From assembly GCA_009929615.1 (NCBI GenBank), contig SAAB01000018.1, positions 1 to 55,281 of the forward strand: 55,281 nt of DNA, written 5' to 3'. Both the position numbers and the translations under genes were made by a program. The notes under the pieces are model-generated. The model did no database searches. It saw only the letters and a program-made list of their open reading frames with translations, and was not told where the DNA came from. Positions 45,559-53,739 of this stretch are shown here, piece by piece (positions within the stretch are counted from its first letter, which is position 1; each line of letters starts with the position of its first letter). The DNA comes from Clostridia bacterium (GTDB taxonomy: Bacteria > Bacillota > Clostridia > Lachnospirales > Lachnospiraceae).

Positions 45559-45792
45559 ATGCTGAGAACAATTGCAACCGTAATTTTTATCGCACTTTGT
45601 GTGGCGTTGGTTATATTAGTTATGCTTCAGGAAAGTAAAACATCCGGTTTGACAGGAACTGTCAGCGGTATGGCAGATTCTTACTGGGGTAAGAATAAGG
45701 GACGTTCTATGGAAGGAAAACTTGTAAAGTGGACAACTATTTTAGCTGTGGTTTTCTTTGTTTTAACCCTTGTATTAAACATGAATTGGTAG
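45559..45792 (+). CDS. secG: Preprotein translocase subunit SecG
   Basis: A 77-residue protein with two membrane helices (TVIFIALCVALVILVMLQ and WTTILAVVFFVLTLVLNM) and the conserved LQESKTSGLTGTVSG linker. It is part of SecYEG and assists protein export. GGAGGTG precedes the ATG. It is followed by a terminator and then rnr, the usual clostridial and bacillar order secG-rnr-smpB-ssrA. Confidence 0.95.
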   Translation: MLRTIATVIFIALCVALVILVMLQESKTSGLTGTVSGMADSYWGKNKGRSMEGKLVKWTTILAVVFFVLTLVLNMNW

Positions 45793-45811
45793 AATAGAAT
45801 TGGAATTTACG

Positions 45812-45849
45812 GATAACACTCTTTCTAAAAGGGTGTTATCTTTTTTTCC
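45812..45849 (+). terminator. Terminator after secG
   Basis: GATAACACTCTT pairs with AAGGGTGTTATC around 45812-45840, followed by seven Ts. Partial read-through into rnr is likely, since no strong promoter is visible before rnr. Confidence 0.85.
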
Positions 45850-45884
45850 GTAAGATATGGGAAATTGAGAGGAGGTGCATAAGG

Positions 45885-48020
45885 ATGCACAACGAAATAA
45901 TTGAAATGAAAAAAGAACTTGTTGAAGGATTTATTACAGATAAAGCCTATCATCCGATGAGACTTAAAGAAATAAGTGCTATTTTAGGAGTGCCAAGACG
46001 AGAGCGTGAGGAATTGAAACTTGTTTTGGATAAACTTATATCTGACAGAGTTATAGATATTGATTCAAAAGGACGTTATAAAATGGCGGACCCGGATGTT
46101 CTCGTTGGAACCTATATTGGAAATGCCAAAGGTTTTGGCTTTGTACAAGTTGAGGGGATGGATGATGATTTTTTTGTCTCCGAAGAGAATTCCTTAAATG
46201 CGCTTCATGGGGATGAAGTGTCTATTAAGAAAATAGCTGAAGAAAAAAATGGCCGCCGAAGCGAAGCTGTCATTGTTAAAATTAATAAAAGAGCTAATGA
46301 AACTCTGGTTGGTACTTTTCAGAAAAGCAAGAACTATGGTTTTGTTGTAGCGGATAATTCAAAGATTGCCCGGGATATTTTTATTGATAAAAAACATATG
46401 ATGGGTGCCGTAGATGGGCATAAGGTAGTCGTACATTTAACAGACTTTGGAACACCAAAGAAGAATCCGGAAGGTGAAGTTGTCGAAATCCTGGGACATA
46501 TCAATGACCCGGGAGTGGATATTTTATCTGTAGTCAGAGCCTACCATCTGCCAGAACAATTTCCGGAAGAAGTCATGAATCAGGTGGCAGCAATACCGGA
46601 CGAAGTCCAGCTATCTGAATATGCCGGCCGAAAAGATATCCGAAGCTGGCAGACAGTGACCATCGACGGAGAAGAAGCCAAGGATTTGGATGATGCCATT
46701 ACCATTACAAAAACGAAAGAGAATCATTATATTCTTGGAGTCCACATTGCAGATGTGAGCCATTATGTAAAAGAGGGTTCACCTTTGGATAAGGAAGCCT
46801 TAAATCGTGGAACAAGCGTTTATCTGACAGACCGGGTTATTCCGATGCTGCCTCATAAGCTGTCCAATGGAATCTGTTCCCTGAATGCAGGTGTAGACCG
46901 TCTGGCTCTGAGCTGTATTATGGAACTGGATGAGCATGGAACGATTTTAAGTCATGAGATAGCAAAGACCTTGATTAATGTTGACCGTCGAATGAGTTAT
47001 ACAGCTGTTAAGGAAATTCTCGAAGATAAAAATCCTGAGACGATTCAGGCCTATGAAGAACTGGTTCCAATGTTTGAAGTTATGGCAGAGGCAGCATTAC
47101 TCCTTAGGCAGAAGAGAAAGAGCAGAGGCGGTATTGATTTTGATTTCCCTGAATCTAAAATTATTTTGGATAAAAAGGGACGTGCTGTAGATGTCAAAGC
47201 TTATGACAGAAATTCTGCAACAAAGATTATTGAGGACTTCATGCTTGCAGCCAATGAAACGATTGCTGAGGATATTTTCTGGCAGGAAAAACCTTTCCTT
47301 TATCGTACCCATGAAACGCCGGATGAAGAACGTATTCATAAGTTGACTCTGTTTTTAAAGAACTTCGGATATTATCTTAAACTTAAGTCGGGTGAGGTTC
47401 ATCCAAAAGAGTTTCAGAAACTTCTCGGTAAAATCGAGGGAACACCGGAAGAGGCTATGATTAGCCGCCTGGTTCTTCGCTCTATGATGCGTGCAAAATA
47501 TACGACAGAAAACACAGGTCATTTTGGTCTTGCAGTCAAATACTATACCCATTTCACATCACCGATTCGCCGGTATCCAGACCTTCAGATTCATCGTATT
47601 ATTAAGGAGATTCTTGATAATGACTGGAATCAGAAGCGGGAGGAACACTATAAAAAAGTGCTTCCAAAGGTGGCAACGGAAACAAGCCAGCTTGAAAGAC
47701 GGGCGGATGAAGCAGAACGTGAAGTGGATAAACTGAAAAAAGTGGAATATATGTCACAGCATCTGGGTGAAATTCATGAAGGTGTCATTTCAGGAATTAC
47801 GAACTGGGGAATGTATGTGGAATTGCCAAATACCTGTGAAGGCATGGTTCGACTTCAGGATTTGGATGATTATTATGTATTTGATGAGAGTAAGTACGAA
47901 CTTCAGGGCGAAAGAAGCCATCAGATTTTCCGCTTGGGACAGAAAATAAAAATTTGCATTGCAAATGCAGATAAAGCAGCAAGAACCGTTGATTTTCACC
48001 TGGCAGATGATGTAGAATAG
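45885..48020 (+). CDS. rnr: Ribonuclease R
   Basis: A 711-residue 3'-5' exoribonuclease: winged-helix N-terminus, two cold-shock domains (about 80-225), the RNB domain with catalytic aspartates in DLDDAITI (near 270), and a C-terminal S1 domain (GVISGITNWGMYVELPNT). It degrades structured RNA and, with tmRNA and SmpB, damaged mRNA. AGGAGG precedes the ATG. Adjacent to smpB and ssrA. Confidence 0.97.
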   Translation: MHNEIIEMKKELVEGFITDKAYHPMRLKEISAILGVPRREREELKLVLDKLISDRVIDIDSKGRYKMADPDVLVGTYIGNAKGFGFVQVEGMDDDFFVSEENSLNALHGDEVSIKKIAEEKNGRRSEAVIVKINKRANETLVGTFQKSKNYGFVVADNSKIARDIFIDKKHMMGAVDGHKVVVHLTDFGTPKKNPEGEVVEILGHINDPGVDILSVVRAYHLPEQFPEEVMNQVAAIPDEVQLSEYAGRKDIRSWQTVTIDGEEAKDLDDAITITKTKENHYILGVHIADVSHYVKEGSPLDKEALNRGTSVYLTDRVIPMLPHKLSNGICSLNAGVDRLALSCIMELDEHGTILSHEIAKTLINVDRRMSYTAVKEILEDKNPETIQAYEELVPMFEVMAEAALLLRQKRKSRGGIDFDFPESKIILDKKGRAVDVKAYDRNSATKIIEDFMLAANETIAEDIFWQEKPFLYRTHETPDEERIHKLTLFLKNFGYYLKLKSGEVHPKEFQKLLGKIEGTPEEAMISRLVLRSMMRAKYTTENTGHFGLAVKYYTHFTSPIRRYPDLQIHRIIKEILDNDWNQKREEHYKKVLPKVATETSQLERRADEAEREVDKLKKVEYMSQHLGEIHEGVISGITNWGMYVELPNTCEGMVRLQDLDDYYVFDESKYELQGERSHQIFRLGQKIKICIANADKAARTVDFHLADDVE

Positions 48021-48056
48021 TAACTGCACCGGTGAGGTGTGGAAGTGAGGTGTGTT

Positions 48057-48524
48057 ATGGGCAACGCTGGAATTAAATTAATTGCCAATAATAAAAAAGC
48101 ATATTATGATTATTTTATAGAAGATACCTATGAGGCGGGAATTTCTCTTCATGGAACAGAAGTTAAGTCACTCCGGATGGGCAAATGCAGCATCAAAGAA
48201 GCTTTTGTCCGGCCGGATAATGAAGAACTTTATGTTTGTCAGATGCATATAAGTCCTTATGAGAAGGGAAATATTTTCAATAAGGATCCACTCCGTACAA
48301 GAAAGCTTCTGCTTCATAAGTCTGAAATTCGAAAAATCCTTGGACAGGTGGCACAGAAGGGCTATACCCTGGTGCCATTAAAGGTTTATTTTAAGAACAG
48401 CCTGGTTAAAGTGGAGATTGGTCTTGCTCGTGGTAAGAAACTCTATGATAAGCGGGATACGATTGCAAAGAAAGACCAGAAGCGGGAAGCTGAAAGAGAT
48501 TTTAAGGTAAGAAATCTCGCTTGA
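48057..48524 (+). CDS. smpB: SsrA-binding protein SmpB
   Basis: A 155-residue OB-fold protein that binds tmRNA and places it in stalled ribosomes. Motifs: [24 protein letters not shown], and a basic tail with the [15 protein letters not shown] motif. The start ATG 48057 follows GTGAGG; the open frame from 48039 has a weaker site. It is followed by ssrA, whose -35 box includes its stop codon. Confidence 0.96.
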   Translation: MGNAGIKLIANNKKAYYDYFIEDTYEAGISLHGTEVKSLRMGKCSIKEAFVRPDNEELYVCQMHISPYEKGNIFNKDPLRTRKLLLHKSEIRKILGQVAQKGYTLVPLKVYFKNSLVKVEIGLARGKKLYDKRDTIAKKDQKREAERDFKVRNLA

Positions 48525-48549
48525 CATTTTATTTTAGATTGAGTATGAT
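48521..48549 (+). promoter_or_regulatory. Promoter of ssrA
   Basis: TTGACA (48521-48526), 17-base spacer, TATGAT (48544-48549). The smpB stop codon TGA (48522-48524) is part of the -35 box. Confidence 0.8.
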
Positions 48550-48588
48550 ATAAAAACATCGTTAGTCAGACCATCAACTACTTTTTAA

Positions 48589-48934
48589 GGGGTTGTACTG
48601 GTTTCGACGGGGGTGTGGAAGTTTGAGAGGCCATCCGCAGACTCCGGGACTGCGTAATAACCTGGAACCTAAATATAAAAGCTAACGAAAATTACGCTTT
48701 AGCTGCCTAGTTGCGGCTTGTCAGCCTTAGATCACTCACTGTCTAAGAATCTGGCATCAAATTTGTGAGGCCCTCTGGTGCCAAAGCTTTGCGGTATCAG
48801 AAGATTTATGAAGCTACTAAGGTCAGAAGCCTGTCATTCGGCGGCTGACTGAGGGAATGTCCGTAGAATGACTGTGATGGGAGAATCTTAGATGGATATG
48901 CCTTCGGACCGGGGTTCGACTCCCCGCAGCTCCA
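48589..48934 (+). ncRNA. ssrA: tmRNA (trans-translation RNA)
   Basis: A 346-base tmRNA. The tRNA-like ends pair: GGGGTTG at the 5' end with CAGCTCC before the 3' discriminator A, and the T-arm is GGGGTTCGACTCCCC. The classic TACTGGTTTCGACGGGGG lies near the start. The tag reading frame is at 48681-48710, from resume codon GCT, encoding ANENYALAA and a TAG stop. The CCA end is not encoded. It acts with SmpB (upstream) and RNase R (two genes upstream) in ribosome rescue. A linker of about 90 bases with a repeat-like hairpin separates it from the terminator. Confidence 0.98.
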
Positions 48935-48951
48935 CTACTTGTACTAAGGAA

Positions 48952-49022
48952 GGGACCCGCCGTAGGTGGGAGGATGCCTTAGTGCCTACGCAGAGCCCTC
49001 TGAACGGAGTTCGGATTTGTTC
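48952..49022 (+). repeat. Hairpin repeat element, copy A, downstream of ssrA
   Basis: Contains CCGCCGTAGGTGG near 48959-48971 and GCCTACGCAGAG near 48984-48995, followed by the hairpin CTGAACGGAGTTCGG. CGTAGG and CCTACG can pair. The same blocks occur at 52783-52876, downstream of the abfD operon. See findings. Confidence 0.55.
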
Positions 49023-49024
49023 TC

Positions 49025-49061
49025 GAAAAAAGAACGCAGATTCATCTGTGTTCTTTTTTTG
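49025..49061 (+). terminator. Terminator of ssrA
   Basis: AAAGAACGCAGAT pairs with ATCTGTGTTCTTT, one wobble pair, then T-run. Confidence 0.9.
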
Positions 49062-49101
49062 TGTTCAATGTAAGATAGTTTTACATTATTAAATAAAATA
49101 C

Positions 49102-49130
49102 TTGTAAAAATTTGGCATATGATGTACCAT
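49102..49130 (+). promoter_or_regulatory. Possible promoter of the OFA transporter gene
   Basis: TTGTAA (49102-49107), 17-base spacer, TACCAT (49125-49130). Confidence 0.4.
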
Positions 49131-49171
49131 TTCTCTGTAAATGAGTCATTTCACAAAGGAGATTGGAGAAA

Positions 49172-50419
49172 ATGAGAAAGATTCAAAACAAATGGATTCG
49201 CGCGGCGATTCCGGCGTTATTGCTGCATTGCAGCATCGGTACTGTTTACTGCTGGTCATTGGTCAGCGAATCGATTGCAGAGTACATAGGAAGTTCAAAG
49301 GGTGCGGTAGAATGGGCATTTAGTATAGCCATTTTCTTTTTAGGTATGTCTGCAGCCTTCCTTGGTAATGTTGTAGAAAGAGATATTCATTTATCATCTT
49401 TGATATCAACAATATGTTTTGCAGTCGGTATGGTAGGAACTGGTTTTTTCATATCACAGAAATCTTTGATAGGTATATTTATCTGTTATGGTGTGATTAT
49501 GGGAATTGGTCTCGGAACAGGATATTTGTCGCCAGTAAAGACATTGATGCTTTGGTTTAGTGACCAGAAAGGTCTGGCTACGGGGCTTGCTGTTGCCGGT
49601 TTTGGACTTGCCAAGGTCATTGCCAGCCCGGTTATGGAGTTTCTTCAGGCCAAGGTAGGGATTGTTGGCATGTTCTATATTTTGGCAGCGGTCTATTTTG
49701 TTTTGATGTTTGCAGGTCATCTTTTACTGGCAAAGCCGGAGGGATGGGTAGAGAGTCAGGAGAAAACCAAGGGTGTCAGTGTTCTTGATATTTTCAAAAA
49801 TCGAACCTTTATTGGAATCTGGCTGATGTTCTATATTAATATTACCTGCGGACTGGTTCTTATTTCTCAGGAAAAGAGTATTGTTAAAGCCCTTGGTATG
49901 GCAGGAATGGTTGGACTTATCAGTTCCCTGACGGCTGTTTTTAATGCAGGAGGACGCGTTGGCTTCTCTGCATGGGCAGATAAACTTAAAGATAGAAATA
50001 CGGTATACAAAGCTATATTCATATTATCCATAGTCTTTAACGGACTTGTTATTGCTACGAAGGGTATTGTCAATGGTTATACGCTTATTGTTATTCCCCT
50101 GCTTTTTGTCATTAATGCAGGCTATGGTGGTGGATTCAGCAATGTCCCGACATTGTTATCAGACCATTTTGGCATGAAATCCATCAGTCGTATTCACGGG
50201 CTTGTTTTGTCAGCCTGGGCCTTTGCCGGTCTCACAGGAAACCAGTTAGCCGTATGGATTGTAAATCGTGTAGGAAGTTTTGTGGATGATGGTCATGGAA
50301 ATATGGTAAACCCGGTGGGATATCAGACCGTGCTTATTGTGACCTGTGTTTTGTATGTGATTGCACTGATTATAAGCTGCACACTTGTCAGTAAGAAAAA
50401 AGAAGTAGAAAAAGTATAA
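49172..50419 (+). CDS. MFS transporter, oxalate/formate antiporter (OFA) family
   Basis: A 415-residue transporter with twelve predicted membrane helices. It has the OFA-type start RKIQNKWIRAAIPALLLHC, GTVYCWSL in helix 1, the motif SPVKTLMLWFSDQKGLATGL between helices 4 and 5, and GGGFSNVPTLLSDHFG in the second half. Characterised members exchange carboxylates such as oxalate and formate; for most, including this one, the substrate is unknown. ATG 49172 follows TTGGAGA. Single gene after ssrA. Confidence 0.87.
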   Translation: MRKIQNKWIRAAIPALLLHCSIGTVYCWSLVSESIAEYIGSSKGAVEWAFSIAIFFLGMSAAFLGNVVERDIHLSSLISTICFAVGMVGTGFFISQKSLIGIFICYGVIMGIGLGTGYLSPVKTLMLWFSDQKGLATGLAVAGFGLAKVIASPVMEFLQAKVGIVGMFYILAAVYFVLMFAGHLLLAKPEGWVESQEKTKGVSVLDIFKNRTFIGIWLMFYINITCGLVLISQEKSIVKALGMAGMVGLISSLTAVFNAGGRVGFSAWADKLKDRNTVYKAIFILSIVFNGLVIATKGIVNGYTLIVIPLLFVINAGYGGGFSNVPTLLSDHFGMKSISRIHGLVLSAWAFAGLTGNQLAVWIVNRVGSFVDDGHGNMVNPVGYQTVLIVTCVLYVIALIISCTLVSKKKEVEKV

Positions 50420-50426
50420 AAAAGAC

Positions 50427-50455
50427 TTGATTTATTGGGTGAGCTAGTATAAAAT
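50427..50455 (+). promoter_or_regulatory. Promoter of tRNA-Glu
   Basis: TTGATT (50427-50432), 17-base spacer, TAAAAT (50450-50455). Confidence 0.6.
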
Positions 50456-50480
50456 AGTAAAAGTCGGTACGAAAGTACAT

Positions 50481-50552
50481 GGCCTGTTGGTCAAGCGGTT
50501 AAGACGCCGCCCTCTCACGGCGGAAACAGGGGTTCGATTCCCCTACAGGCTG
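50481..50552 (+). tRNA. tRNA-Glu (anticodon CTC)
   Basis: Acceptor GGCCTGT/ACAGGCT with G discriminator, anticodon stem CCGCC/GGCGG with loop CTCTCAC, and T-arm GGGGTTCGATTCCCC. It reads GAG. CCA is not encoded. Confidence 0.95.
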
Positions 50553-50583
50553 TAACTATTTATTATGAATAGTCCAACCCGGG

Positions 50584-50616
50584 AAAAACGGAATGCATCT
50601 GCATTCCGTTTTTTCT
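50584..50616 (+). terminator. Terminator of tRNA-Glu
   Basis: AAAAACGGAATGCA pairs perfectly with TGCATTCCGTTTTT around a short loop, then T-run. Confidence 0.95.
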
Positions 50617-50696
50617 TTGTGTTTGAAAAAGTTTGACTTAAAAAGATAGATAATACTTTGATTTTAAAATTACTATACCATTTATTTCCATTCGCC

Positions 50697-50725
50697 TTGA
50701 ATTTTAAGTGGTTTTATATTAAAAT
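50697..50725 (+). promoter_or_regulatory. Promoter of the abfD operon
   Basis: TTGAAT (50697-50702), 17-base spacer, TAAAAT (50720-50725), 37 bases before the start. Confidence 0.7.
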
Positions 50726-50761
50726 GATATAAACTGATTTAAATTTAAGGAGGATTTTAGT

Positions 50762-52213
50762 ATGGCATTGATGACAGGAAAAGAGTATGAAGAAAGTTTG
50801 AAGAAGATGAAGATGAGAATCTTTCTCTTTGGCGAAGAGATTGAAACAGCAGTAGGACATCCGATTCTGCAGCCTTCCATTAACTCTATTAAGGCAACCT
50901 ATGATTATGCTCAGATGCCGGAGTATGAAGATTTGATGACTGCAACTTCAAATATCACCGGCGAAAAGATTAATCGTTTTACAAACATTCACATGAGTGC
51001 ATCTGATTTGGTTAAGAAGGTTAAGATGCAGCGTATGCTCGGACAGAAAACAGCAGCTTGTTTCCAGAGATGTGTAGGTATGGATGCTTTCAATGCTGTA
51101 TATAGTACAACTTATGAAGTAGACCAGAAGTGCGGTACGAATTATCATGAGAATTTTAGAAAATTTGCAGCTTATGTTCAGAGTAACGACCTTGTTGTAG
51201 ACGGTGCGATGACGGATACAAAGGGTGATAGAAGTCTGGCACCATCAAAACAGGCTGACCCGGATTTATTCCTTCATGTTGTTGAACGTCGTCCGGATGG
51301 TATCGTTGTCCGTGGCGCCAAGGCTCATCAGACAGGCATCGTTAATTCCCACGAAGTTCTTGTTATGCCTACAATTGCTATGGGTCCGGATGATAAAGAT
51401 TACGCTGTATCCTTTGCAGTACCATTGGATTCAGAAGGCCTGATTATGATTGTTGGCCGTCAGAGCTGTGATACAAGAAAACTTGAAGATTCCAATCTTG
51501 ATGTTGGTAACGATGTTTATGGCGGTATGGAAGCGTTAACCGTGTTTGATAACGTATTTGTACCAAATGACCGTATTTTCCTGAATGGAGAAACTGAATT
51601 TGCAGGAATGCTTGTTGAGAGATTTGCCGGATACCACAGACAAAGCTACGGCGGATGTAAAGTAGGTGTTGGCGATGTTTTAATCGGTGCATCTGCATTG
51701 GCAGCTGAATATAACGGTGCTGAAAAAGCATCCCATATTAAAGATAAACTTATTGAGATGACTCATTTGAATGAGACACTTTATTGCTGTGGTATTGCCT
51801 GTTCTGCAGAAGGTACAGAAACAGCATCCGGTAATTACCTTATCGATTTAATGCTTGCGAATGTTTGTAAACAGAACGTTACACGTTTCCCATATGAAAT
51901 CGCACGTATTGCACAGGATATCGCTGGTGGCTTGATGGTAACACTGCCATCTGAAAAAGATATTAACCATCCGGTAGCTGGTGAATATATTAAGAAATAC
52001 TTTGCAGGAACAGCATCTTCTTCTTTAGAAGACAGATTCAAAGTTATGCGTCTTATTGAGAACCTGACACTTGGTACAGCAGCAGTTGGTTACCTGACAG
52101 AATCTCTTCATGGCGCAGGAAGCCCACAGGCTCAGCGTGTTATGATTGCAAGACAGAGCAATATGCCTGGTAAAAAAGAACTTGCAAAGGCAATTGTACA
52201 TATTAAAGACTGA
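50762..52213 (+). CDS. abfD: 4-hydroxybutyryl-CoA dehydratase / vinylacetyl-CoA isomerase
   Basis: A 483-residue flavin and [4Fe-4S] enzyme that converts 4-hydroxybutyryl-CoA to crotonyl-CoA by a radical mechanism, the step that links 4-aminobutyrate or succinate fermentation to butyrate. All cluster ligands are present: cysteines near residues 100 and 104 (AACFQRCVGMD), and a histidine and cysteine near 292 and 299 (YHRQSYGGCKVG). Also LNETLYCCGIACSAEG and HGAGSPQAQR. It is related to 4-hydroxyphenylacetate hydroxylases (HpaB), which lack these cysteines, so that name would be wrong. Two small Fe-S/cysteine-rich genes follow. The pathway partners (4HB dehydrogenase, CoA-transferase) are not in the window. 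Confidence 0.95.
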   Translation: MALMTGKEYEESLKKMKMRIFLFGEEIETAVGHPILQPSINSIKATYDYAQMPEYEDLMTATSNITGEKINRFTNIHMSASDLVKKVKMQRMLGQKTAACFQRCVGMDAFNAVYSTTYEVDQKCGTNYHENFRKFAAYVQSNDLVVDGAMTDTKGDRSLAPSKQADPDLFLHVVERRPDGIVVRGAKAHQTGIVNSHEVLVMPTIAMGPDDKDYAVSFAVPLDSEGLIMIVGRQSCDTRKLEDSNLDVGNDVYGGMEALTVFDNVFVPNDRIFLNGETEFAGMLVERFAGYHRQSYGGCKVGVGDVLIGASALAAEYNGAEKASHIKDKLIEMTHLNETLYCCGIACSAEGTETASGNYLIDLMLANVCKQNVTRFPYEIARIAQDIAGGLMVTLPSEKDINHPVAGEYIKKYFAGTASSSLEDRFKVMRLIENLTLGTAAVGYLTESLHGAGSPQAQRVMIARQSNMPGKKELAKAIVHIKD

Positions 52214-52230
52214 ACAGGAGCTGAAAGCTG

Positions 52231-52512
52231 ATGGAAGTTCTTGAAAAAATCAATAAAGTCATAGATACTTCGGTGCGGCCCTATTTACAGGGCCACGGCG
52301 GAGATATACAGATTCTGGATTTTACAGATGGTATTTTGAGATTCAAGCTTACAGGTATGTGCTCGAACTGTCCATCATCCTTGTTTACAACAGAAGATAT
52401 TGTTAAAAAAGAGGTTGTTGAGCAGGTGGAAGAGGTTAAGGAAGTTCGTCTGGAGGCCGGCGTCAGTGATGAGATGATAGACTTTGCAAAAAGTCTTTTG
52501 AATCATGTATGA
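52231..52512 (+). CDS. NifU C-terminal-like (NFU) Fe-S carrier
   Basis: A 93-residue stand-alone NFU domain with the cluster motif MCSNCPSS (CxxC near residues 46-49), VRPYLQGHGGDIQIL at the front. In the family these deliver [4Fe-4S] clusters to client enzymes. It starts 17 bases after abfD, whose product needs such a cluster, and is followed at once by the CGGC gene. A dedicated role for AbfD is inferred from the position. Confidence 0.9.
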   Translation: MEVLEKINKVIDTSVRPYLQGHGGDIQILDFTDGILRFKLTGMCSNCPSSLFTTEDIVKKEVVEQVEEVKEVRLEAGVSDEMIDFAKSLLNHV

Positions 52513-52520
52513 GGCTGCTT

Positions 52521-52793
52521 ATGAATATTGGCGTGAAATACTGTGGTGGATGTAATCCAAGATATAACAGAACAAAATTTTTTGAAACTGTGAAACAGGG
52601 CTGCGAGAATATCGAATTTCAATATGTTCAGCCGGATGTTGTATACGAACATTTACTTGTTATCTGTGGGTGCCCTTCGAAATGTGCTGATATATCAGCC
52701 ATTCAGGTAGCTGGAGAAACCATAAAAGTTTCGGAAGCAGACCGGGCAGAGGACATTATTGAAAGATTGCGAAAGACTTGTGAGCCGCTGTAA
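52521..52793 (+). CDS. Small cysteine-rich protein with CGGCNPRY motif, unknown
   Basis: A 90-residue protein starting MNIGVKYCGGCNPRYN. It has seven cysteines: C8 and C11 in CGGC, then C28, C49, C51 and C55 in ICGCPSKCADI, and C87. The pattern suggests a bound metal or Fe-S cluster. I recognise the motif as recurring in anaerobe genomes but know no function. The ATG at 52521 has GAGG six bases upstream, formed by the end of the NFU gene; ATG 52509 overlaps the NFU stop (ATGA). It is the third gene of the abfD operon. Its last codons are part of a 21-bp repeat duplicated just downstream. Confidence 0.8.
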   Translation: MNIGVKYCGGCNPRYNRTKFFETVKQGCENIEFQYVQPDVVYEHLLVICGCPSKCADISAIQVAGETIKVSEADRAEDIIERLRKTCEPL

Positions 52794-52876
52794 GCGGCTT
52801 GCCTACGCAGAGACTATTCGAACGAAGTTCGAAATTTAATGGCGATGCTCAAAGACTTGTGAGCCGCTGTAGGTGG
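52772..52876 (+). repeat. Hairpin repeat element, copy B, after the abfD operon
   Basis: A 21-bp direct repeat, AAAGACTTGTGAGCCGCTGT plus A, at 52772-52792 and 52851-52871. Between the copies are two hairpins: AGCCGCT/AGCGGCT (52783-52799, loop GTA) and TTCGAAC/GTTCGAA (52817-52833, loop GAA). GCCTACGCAGAG (52801-52812) and CCGCTGTAGGTGG (52864-52876) also occur, slightly varied, after ssrA. Confidence 0.75.
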
Positions 52877-52901
52877 AATTACAAATTTGGAGGCAGAGCG
52901 G

Positions 52902-53726
52902 ATGCTTAATGATAGTAAAAGAAATTATGTACATATTTATATGGATTTAACAGATGATATTATGTATTATCATTTTGTGTCCGCTCCATATGCCCTCGGT
53001 CAGGTGCTGTTGGACTTTGTCTATGGGGATGTTGACCGGATAAAGGCAGAGCCGGAACGTATTCGGGAACTTCATCCTTACTTTTCTCTCTGGACAGAGG
53101 AGATGACGCAGTCACTTTTTGCACAGACGGACGAGAAGAAGGGACTGACCCTTGAACAATTAAAACATCTTCAGAGTATCTATAAAAAACTTTTGGATAC
53201 ATGGGTTGGAGATATTACAGATGCGAATGAAGAAGCTTCACACTATCTTTTGCGTCACCCCTTTTATTCAAGCGGAACATTGACGAATAGAACGGTTGAA
53301 AATGAAAACCACTGGATGGTTGATTATTTCCTAATGAGCTTTGAAGACTGTCTGATGTGTGAACTGATGGAGATTATCCGTCGTCATATGAATGTGAAGA
53401 TTTGTAAAAACTGTGGACGATTTTTTATTCCGAAGCGAAGCAATGTGGATTACTGTACAAGAGTATTTTCAGAAGATGGAAGAACCTGCTCTGATGTGGG
53501 CTATATGAAGACATTTGCCAAGGCGGTTAAAAAAGATGAATTACTTCAGGCCTATACAAGAGCTTATAAGGCTCACTATGCCCGAATGACGAAGCCTAGA
53601 AAGCGAATGGCGAACATGACCAGGGATGAATTTGAATCCTGGTATAAAGAGGCGAAGGAAGGCCTTGAGTTAGCCAGACAGGGCAAAATAAGCCCGGAAG
53701 CTTATAAAGAATGGCTGAAGAAATAA
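52902..53726 (+). CDS. DUF6076-like protein with C-terminal zinc ribbon
   Basis: A 274-residue protein. The first 170 residues are helical with no known motif. From about residue 175 comes a zinc ribbon (ICKNCGRFF...YCTR...TCSDVG) followed by basic helical segments (YTRAYKAHYARMTKPRKRM). It is reminiscent of DUF6076 and related zinc-ribbon proteins of Firmicutes, whose role is unknown; RNA or DNA binding is a guess. The ATG at 52902 has GGAGG eight bases upstream. Confidence 0.75.
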   Translation: MLNDSKRNYVHIYMDLTDDIMYYHFVSAPYALGQVLLDFVYGDVDRIKAEPERIRELHPYFSLWTEEMTQSLFAQTDEKKGLTLEQLKHLQSIYKKLLDTWVGDITDANEEASHYLLRHPFYSSGTLTNRTVENENHWMVDYFLMSFEDCLMCELMEIIRRHMNVKICKNCGRFFIPKRSNVDYCTRVFSEDGRTCSDVGYMKTFAKAVKKDELLQAYTRAYKAHYARMTKPRKRMANMTRDEFESWYKEAKEGLELARQGKISPEAYKEWLKK

Positions 53727-53739
53727 AGGGAGATTTCAG

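Noticed and set aside
48892-49092. 66-codon open frame on the plus strand
   Set aside because: It lies across the 3' end of tmRNA and the ssrA terminator, and so is an RNA gene shadow.
49141-49323. Short frame starting at ATG 49141
   Set aside because: It overlaps the OFA transporter start in another frame and has no ribosome site.
50762-52213. Annotation as 4-hydroxyphenylacetate 3-monooxygenase
   Set aside because: The fold is shared, but the four cluster ligands and the segments around them match 4-hydroxybutyryl-CoA dehydratase, and an oxygenase makes little sense in this anaerobe.
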